A stretch of 10,000 nucleotides of DNA from Nitrospira sp. (lineage in GTDB: Bacteria; Nitrospirota; Nitrospiria; Nitrospirales; Nitrospiraceae), in contig JAIWOH010000005.1 of the NCBI GenBank assembly GCA_020216985.1, positions 1-10,000 of the forward strand, in the 5' to 3' direction. The notes beneath the pieces are model-generated. The model worked only from the letters and a program-made list of their open reading frames with translations. It was not told the origin of the DNA and made no database searches. Positions 5,494-10,000 of this stretch are shown here, piece after piece. The position numbers and the translations under genes are program-made. Numbering within the stretch: position 1 is the first letter of the stretch; the number at the start of each line of letters is the position of its first letter.

Positions 5494-6519
5494 TCAAGGG
5501 GTCTCGACCGGTTTTTCCTCTTGAGGCACGGCCTTCGGTGCTTGCAAGGTTCCCAGATAGAACGTCACGGCTTTGGCATCCGCGTCGCTCAGGCCCAATG
5601 CGGGCATTCGCGTCGCCGAATCCATGGCTTGTGGATTCTTGAGCCAACGATAGATCCAGGTGGGATTCAGCCTGAATCCTGCACGGTCCAAGGGAGGACC
5701 GATTTTCCCTCCCTCACCGGCAAGGCTGTGACAGCCGTTACACCCATACTTGTTTTCATACAGCCGTTTTCCGCGCTCAACCAATTGCGCCGTCTCCGCC
5801 GGCGGCGTCGTGAGGTCCGGCCTGGGAACGCTCTGCCCCTTTCCCGGCCTCGTCGTGAAGTTGTTCAAAGCGACCTGGGCCGCCTCCAACTCTTTCTTGG
5901 CCTCTGTCATCGCAGCCAACTCGTCGGCATATGCGGACTCATCGACATCGACATCTTTGTTGAGTTCCTGACTTTTTCGTTCCGCCTCTTCGTTGGCTTT
6001 TCTTTCCGCCTCCTCATAGGCCTGTTTCGCCCGATCGAACGCTTCCTGTGCGGCCTTCAATCCTTCTTCGAGAGATCGTTTACGCGCCGCCACATCAAAC
6101 TCCATTTTCATGCCGTGCAAGGTGCGAACATGGCCGACGATCGCCCAGATTTCTTCTTCGGACAACGTATACTTGAAGGTCGGCATCGTCGGAACGGCGA
6201 AATCGTCGTCCCCGATCTCATCGCCTCCCTCTTCGCTCGTATCCAACATATTGCGTGAAATCGTGGCAAACAGCTCCTCGTCTTTGAAGGTGCTCATCTC
6301 GCTCTTATTGGAAAGATCCTTGGGCTTGGGATCCGGCATGGCCGACCAATTGAATCCTTCGTTTTGCCTGCCGCTTTCGCCGTGACAATCACTGCAGTAA
6401 TGGGTGTACAATTCGCGCCCTTTTTTTTCCTGCTCGCTCGCGCACCCGCCGGCAAGCAGCGCCACCACTCCGCACAGGCCGACCACTGTTTTCGCGGCTT
6501 GCAGCCTCGCCCTTCTCAT
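5494..6519 (-). CDS. Diheme c-type cytochrome lipoprotein with central coiled coil
   Basis: A 341-residue protein with an N-terminal signal ending in LLAGGC, so a lipid anchor at C26 is expected and the hemes face the periplasm. Heme site 1 is C42-SD-C45-H46, with M112 (PTMPTF) as probable distal ligand. Heme site 2 is C260-NG-C263-H264, with M305 (TRMPAL) as probable ligand. Between the two cytochrome domains, residues about 142-220 are almost purely helical, charged and Ala/Glu/Lys-rich (AQEAFDRAKQAYEEAERKA), a predicted coiled coil. The C-terminus is Pro/Glu-rich. The ATG at 6519 overlaps the stop of the upstream heme b protein gene (ATGA, 4 bases), implying translational coupling. It probably passes electrons within or towards the oxidase complex, with the coiled coil acting as spacer or oligomerisation element (inference). 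It is the last gene of the operon. Confidence 0.88.
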   Translation of the reverse strand: MRRARLQAAKTVVGLCGVVALLAGGCASEQEKKGRELYTHYCSDCHGESGRQNEGFNWSAMPDPKPKDLSNKSEMSTFKDEELFATISRNMLDTSEEGGDEIGDDDFAVPTMPTFKYTLSEEEIWAIVGHVRTLHGMKMEFDVAARKRSLEEGLKAAQEAFDRAKQAYEEAERKANEEAERKSQELNKDVDVDESAYADELAAMTEAKKELEAAQVALNNFTTRPGKGQSVPRPDLTTPPAETAQLVERGKRLYENKYGCNGCHSLAGEGGKIGPPLDRAGFRLNPTWIYRWLKNPQAMDSATRMPALGLSDADAKAVTFYLGTLQAPKAVPQEEKPVETP

Positions 6520-7385
6520 GCTGACTGCCCTTCCTTGAGTTTACGGATCAGAACGAACTGAAACCCCAACGCCAATACGGCGGCCACACCCGCATACAGG
6601 TACCCGGAATAATCGGGGGGCGGTTCCGCCCGAAAATACCACCATGACGACACGGCTTTTTGCGATCCCTTTTCAATGAGCTGTCCCGTCGCGTCTTTTC
6701 TCCCATCCCAAACCGCGAAGGCGATATTGACAAACCGGCCAGGCGTGACCTGCATATCCTCATCCGGATGTTCAGTCACCAGCGACCGAGAAAACACGAC
6801 TCTCCATTTCCCATTCGCATACTCGCCTTTGGCTTTCACGTCTTGATGCGAGTGCGGCCGGAGGGTACCGAACCCCTTGGCCCACATATCCACGCCTTTA
6901 TTGTCTTTGTGCTTCCAGAACCAGATGTTGACGGGTCCGCCGTCCACCAAGAGCATCGGCTGGCCATGCGCAAAATGCGCCTTCTTGTCTCCGACCATGA
7001 ATTCAATGGCCGCCGCGTCATCAGGGTCCTCAGTGGGATCATTATATTCCAAGAGAAACGCCACCTGTGTCCCATCGTGCAAGGCGCGCACGGTCAAGTC
7101 CTGCACGGTTACTTCCTGAATGCGGTCCGGCCAATGGACTTGCGGGGACATCGGAAAAACGGCGGGCGCGGCACCGTTCCAGGCCGCCGCGTTCGGATCA
7201 TCGACGGGCAAGGCACCCGAGACAAGGGACGCACGAACCGCTACGCTTTCCTGCGCCAAACCGTCCGTTCCCCCTCCCATGATCAGGGTGGCGATCAGGA
7301 CCCATTTCACATATACGCTCCATTGAACCGTCAACTTCACGGGATTCATGCTGGCCTCGTTTCCCCACGGCGATCCGGGCGACAT
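6516..7385 (-). CDS. Ethylbenzene dehydrogenase gamma / NxrC-like heme b binding protein
   Basis: From the ATG at 7385 the product has 289 residues. This start is chosen because GGGAGGAG lies just upstream, and the 16-base gap to the previous stop fits the operon; the ATG at 7349 is an alternative with a weaker site. A signal peptide (hydrophobic about 27-38, likely cleavage after LAQ near 45) sends it to the periplasm. The body resembles the EB_dh heme-binding family of type II DMSO-reductase-like gamma subunits: AFLLEYNDPTEDPD (109-122), VNIWFWKHK (152-160), WRVVFSRSL (194-202) and IAFAVWDG (221-228). In that family a single heme b is held by a Met and a Lys. M79 in FPMSPQ is one candidate, but I cannot assign the pair. 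Unlike soluble gamma subunits it ends with a membrane span at about 260-280 and a short basic tail. No catalytic molybdenum subunit is nearby, so it may serve the oxidase as an electron carrier. Confidence 0.75.
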   Translation of the reverse strand: MSPGSPWGNEASMNPVKLTVQWSVYVKWVLIATLIMGGGTDGLAQESVAVRASLVSGALPVDDPNAAAWNGAAPAVFPMSPQVHWPDRIQEVTVQDLTVRALHDGTQVAFLLEYNDPTEDPDDAAAIEFMVGDKKAHFAHGQPMLLVDGGPVNIWFWKHKDNKGVDMWAKGFGTLRPHSHQDVKAKGEYANGKWRVVFSRSLVTEHPDEDMQVTPGRFVNIAFAVWDGRKDATGQLIEKGSQKAVSSWWYFRAEPPPDYSGYLYAGVAAVLALGFQFVLIRKLKEGQSA

Positions 7386-7401
7386 CGGCTCCTCCCTCGC
7401 G

Positions 7402-8121
7402 CTATTCCCACGTGCGCGGCGACTGATGCGCGCCGTCGTACTCGCCCATGATGATTTTCCAAATCCATTCATCCGGCAATTCAAGCTCCCAACGCGGCAT
7501 CGCCGACTTCCACGGCATTCCTTCAATCGGAAGGCCGACCCCGCCCTTTTTGATGCGCCAAAACAGATAACTTTCCTGCAACATCGCAATGGTCGTAGGA
7601 TCGGCAAAATTAGCCGGCGGAGGATTATATCCGCGGGCAGCCGGCCCTTTTCCGTCGAAATTCGCGCCATGGCAAGGCGAGCAAAACGCCGCATAAAATC
7701 CTTTACCTTGCATGATATTTTCTGGGGTCTTGGGAACCGGATTCACCAGCCCGGTGTATTCGCCCGGCGGAGCGGGATGAATCACTCGGCTTTCGGTGGG
7801 AGGCTGGCCGCTCGGAGCCGTCGCGTTGTACGTCTGCCATCCGACCAGAAGAGGAAAGAAAATGAGAATTCCGTATCGAAATGGCTTCAATCCGCCGATG
7901 TTGTCTCCCGTCAAAAATTTCTGCATCGGCCCCCAGAAGGCGTCCTTGGATTCGGCGCTTACGGTTTCAAAAATGATGATCCCCGACAGCGTCAGCAGCA
8001 GATACAGCAGAATGAGGCTGGATGGAAGCGCCGCCGACCCCGGGATATTCGGCAGCACAAACTTGAGCACCGCGTACATGACTCCCATGATGATAATCGG
8101 CCTGATCAACGAATGCCCCAT
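7402..8121 (-). CDS. Membrane-anchored monoheme cytochrome c (239 aa)
   Basis: The protein has three hydrophobic spans in its first 100 residues: about 6-25 (IIIMGVMYAVLKFV), 33-52 (SSLILLYLLLTLSG) and 82-97 (YGILIFFPLLVGW). A periplasmic cytochrome c domain follows. The heme site is C147-SP-C150-H151 in YAAFCSPCHGANFDGKG. M202 or M208 (GMPWKSAMPRW) is the probable sixth ligand. The ATG at 8121 has GGAGGGAGGAA upstream and lies 16 bases after the stop of the preceding cytochrome gene; the next gene follows after 16 bases. A cytochrome with several spans placed directly beside oxidase genes resembles subunits that deliver electrons to a membrane oxidase, much as CcoP does in cbb3 oxidases, though I see no homology to CcoP beyond the general fold. 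Confidence 0.85.
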   Translation of the reverse strand: MGHSLIRPIIIMGVMYAVLKFVLPNIPGSAALPSSLILLYLLLTLSGIIIFETVSAESKDAFWGPMQKFLTGDNIGGLKPFRYGILIFFPLLVGWQTYNATAPSGQPPTESRVIHPAPPGEYTGLVNPVPKTPENIMQGKGFYAAFCSPCHGANFDGKGPAARGYNPPPANFADPTTIAMLQESYLFWRIKKGGVGLPIEGMPWKSAMPRWELELPDEWIWKIIMGEYDGAHQSPRTWE

Positions 8122-8137
8122 TGATTCCTCCCTCCGC

Positions 8138-8761
8138 CTAGTTCGCCTGCGCGACGGTCACCGGAGCGGATCCTTCCATGGCGACCGAAGCGGGCGCCCC
8201 CTGCCCCGGTATTTCAAGCTCCGACAGACTGACGGAAATCGGCTCTCCGCTCATTTGTTGAAGAAACGCGATCACCGCCAAAATCTCATTCTTCGACAGG
8301 CCGATCGGATCCTTGTCGATACTCGGCATCGTCGCCGGATATTCCTTCGGCACCCCTCCATGCCGATAGTCTTGATAGATGAAGGCTTGCGGGTCTGTCA
8401 GACTTTCATACAGAAACGCTTTGGTCAATTTGGCGCCGATCCCCTTCAAATCAGGGCAACGGGCCGACTCGCTGGGCCCAATGGAATGGCAGAGCGCGCA
8501 TTGCCCCTTACTGAAGAAAATCGTTTGCCCCAGCGCTGCGATGTCGGTCGGCGTCTTGATGCTGGCGATGTCGATGGCTTCATCCGCCGGTGGAAGAGAT
8601 GCCATTTGTGGCACCGCGAGAGACATCAGTGAAAATAGACCGAGCACGATGGAGACGAACCCCGTGACCCGAAAAAAATTCGATTGAATGAAGAGAAGAA
8701 TCAGGATTCCGAATCCGACGATCGCGAGCGCGATCAACTGAAGCTGCGCAAGTTCACTCAT
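8138..8761 (-). CDS. Membrane-anchored monoheme cytochrome c (207 aa)
   Basis: Two hydrophobic spans (about 7-26 and 33-52) anchor a periplasmic monoheme domain. The heme site is C88-AL-C91-H92 in SKGQCALCHSIGPS. M145 in YPATMPSID is the expected distal ligand. An additional C102 (ARCPDL) lies just after the heme site. The C-terminal 35 residues are Ala/Gly/Pro-rich and probably flexible. The ATG at 8761 has GGAAGGGG upstream. It is the first gene after the bd-like oxidase subunit, separated by 87 bases that contain a hairpin, and it is followed by another anchored cytochrome. It is a likely direct electron donor or intrinsic subunit of the oxidase (inference from position and topology). Confidence 0.85.
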   Translation of the reverse strand: MSELAQLQLIALAIVGFGILILLFIQSNFFRVTGFVSIVLGLFSLMSLAVPQMASLPPADEAIDIASIKTPTDIAALGQTIFFSKGQCALCHSIGPSESARCPDLKGIGAKLTKAFLYESLTDPQAFIYQDYRHGGVPKEYPATMPSIDKDPIGLSKNEILAVIAFLQQMSGEPISVSLSELEIPGQGAPASVAMEGSAPVTVAQAN

Positions 8762-8823
8762 AACGCCCCTTCCCCGTCGAATGGCATGAACGACTCGTTC
8801 TCACGACGACAATCCTCTTCCTC

Positions 8824-8849
8824 ACGCTCCCCGTTTTGGAACGGAGCGT
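8824..8849 (-). promoter_or_regulatory. Intra-operon hairpin at the end of the oxidase gene
   Basis: ACGCT (8824-8828) pairs with AGCGT (8845-8849), and CCGTT (8831-8835) pairs with AACGG (8840-8844) around a TTGG loop, with two unpaired bases on one side. The structure touches the stop codon of the oxidase gene. No T tract follows, so it may stabilise the upstream message or set relative expression of oxidase and cytochromes rather than terminate fully. Confidence 0.4.
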
Positions 8850-10000
8850 CACGGTTGCCCGCGATCCGGCGCCCCTCCGGCAATGGCCGGAATGCCATGG
8901 GGCAGCTCCTTTTTCACCATTCCTTGAGCGCCTTTGGCCTTGTCGCCCATCGTGGCGACCCAGAAGATAAACGCCACGAGGAGGCAAAAGAAAAACGTGC
9001 AGAAAGCCATGATCAGTGAAGCGCTGCCGAGAGCGGGCGAGTACGCATAGGGAGACGTATCGCGCATCACCCCGTACACGTGCCAATGGACACGAGACGA
9101 GGACCGCGCATAGCCCATCAGCGCCATCAGCAAGATAACCATGATGGCGTTCAAGACCAAGGCGTATCCGGCCCGCGGGGGCATCCTGCCCCAGACCATC
9201 TCCGTTGTCGTTTTGGCGCTCTTCAGCAACAGAGCCGTCAAAGGCGTGATCGTGAGAATCACAAAAATGACGATCAACACCTGAGAGGTGGAGAAATAAT
9301 TGATCCGGACGATCGCCGGCACGAAATATCCCCACACGCCGAGGACGATGACGGCGAGGCTGGCCAAGACCAGCACGGCGCCCATGACCGCCTTGGCCAG
9401 TTTCGCCCATGGAGCCGCATCTTGTTTTCCCGCCCGCCAGTACATCACGAAGCTCATGAACGTGATGAGAATCATGAGGTTCGACACCGTCATTTTGGCG
9501 GACATGACGCCGAGGACGCCGAGGAGCGGATGGTGCGCGCCTCCCATTTTTTGAGCTTCTTCAATGCTGGCCACCAGCGAGTGGGGCGTCATCCACACGG
9601 CGAGACACAGCAACAAGCTGACCAACATCCAGAGAATGGGCTTTCGATACTTGCTCTCCGACCCGGGAATCCGATAGGTGATCCCCAGCCAGAAATAGTA
9701 GTTGGAGCCCAAAAAGAGGACTCCGATCAGCATCGCCTGAATGATAAAGAGCCAGGAGAGAAAGCCCCCCATCAACGTAATGCCCATCTGCTGGTTGTAT
9801 TGATAGATCTCGCGCATCAGCCAATATCCGGCGAACGGCAGGGCCAAGAGACCGAACACGCCGATAAAGTTGCCGACGTACCCCATCCAGTCATAATGTT
9901 CGCGGTCTTCCGTGTTTTTGGCCGACAAGTAGCGAACACCGGCGTACGCGCCGCAAATATAGCCGCCGAGCACGACGTTGGCGATGAGCCGATGGATGTT
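8849..10000 (-). CDS. Cytochrome bd-like oxidase subunit I, C-terminal part (5' end outside window)
   Basis: The frame is open to the right edge, giving 383 visible residues. A GTG at 9973 is in frame, but the reading continues upstream as NIHRLIANVV, so the true start lies outside. The segment HRLIANVVLGGYICGAYAGVRYL resembles the CydA helix that carries the low-spin heme b ligand (E. coli His186), making visible H3 the likely equivalent. About nine membrane spans follow, with no periplasmic soluble domain. Further histidines near membrane edges are H140 (WMTPHSL), H156-H157 (GAHHPLL) and H305/H307 (RVHWHVYG). I do not see a classical Q-loop in the visible part. The family resembles the bd-like putative terminal oxidase described for Nitrospira, which from memory was suggested to work with cytochrome c. 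Adjacent c-type cytochrome genes support use of periplasmic electrons rather than quinol, but activity is inferred. Confidence 0.82.
   Translation of the reverse strand, partial: NIHRLIANVVLGGYICGAYAGVRYLSAKNTEDREHYDWMGYVGNFIGVFGLLALPFAGYWLMREIYQYNQQMGITLMGGFLSWLFIIQAMLIGVLFLGSNYYFWLGITYRIPGSESKYRKPILWMLVSLLLCLAVWMTPHSLVASIEEAQKMGGAHHPLLGVLGVMSAKMTVSNLMILITFMSFVMYWRAGKQDAAPWAKLAKAVMGAVLVLASLAVIVLGVWGYFVPAIVRINYFSTSQVLIVIFVILTITPLTALLLKSAKTTTEMVWGRMPPRAGYALVLNAIMVILLMALMGYARSSSRVHWHVYGVMRDTSPYAYSPALGSASLIMAFCTFFFCLLVAFIFWVATMGDKAKGAQGMVKKELPHGIPAIAGGAPDRGQP

Noticed and set aside
5478..5500. GAGAC/GTCTC inverted repeat near the diheme cytochrome stop codon
   Set aside because: Stem of only five base pairs with a two-base loop and no T tract; too weak to call a terminator.
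7386..7694. N-terminal extension of the heme b protein frame up to 7694
   Set aside because: This part overlaps the cytochrome gene at 7402-8121 in another frame and is Arg-rich; the signal peptide and ribosome site support the start at 7385.
8754..9410. - strand 218-codon frame inside the oxidase gene
   Set aside because: Gly/Arg-rich translation in a shifted frame of a clear membrane protein gene; typical GC-rich shadow.

Overview
The window looks like chromosomal DNA of a Nitrospira-like bacterium (phylum Nitrospirota). The main reason is the minus-strand respiratory cluster that fills the right half: a cytochrome bd-like membrane oxidase subunit followed by three c-type cytochrome genes and an NxrC-like (ethylbenzene dehydrogenase gamma-type) heme b protein. 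That combination resembles the putative novel bd-like terminal oxidase region described in nitrite-oxidising Nitrospira. This assignment rests on protein family content and remembered literature, not on a search.

Layout, left to right. Positions 1-1118 (+) hold a small run of co-directional genes: the C-terminal end of a membrane protein cut by the window edge, a 57-residue single-span membrane protein behind a perfect intercistronic hairpin, and a NarL-type response regulator. A 39-residue membrane peptide with a very strong Shine-Dalgarno sequence follows at 1282-1401 (+). It converges, across two tandem hairpins, on a small zinc-ribbon protein at 1539-1784 (-). A gene-poor 305-base stretch precedes a tRNA-Thr(CGT) at 2090-2165 (-). 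A large lipoprotein with a caspase-fold domain lies at 2255-4312 (-); both catalytic positions of its caspase domain appear to be replaced. A UbiA-type prenyltransferase (4424-5314, +) is divergent from it.

Positions 5494-10000 (-) form one tight operon, read from right to left: bd-like oxidase subunit I (N-terminus outside the window), a monoheme cytochrome c with two membrane spans, a monoheme cytochrome c with about three spans, a heme b binding protein with signal peptide and C-terminal anchor, and a diheme lipoprotein cytochrome c with a coiled-coil insert. Gene spacings are 87, 16, 16 and -4 bases, so these proteins are very probably co-expressed. They would act together in the cytoplasmic membrane and periplasm as an electron-transfer chain from periplasmic heme proteins to the bd-like oxidase. 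The neighbouring prenyltransferase would make a lipid quinone precursor, which fits a respiratory neighbourhood but does not prove co-function.
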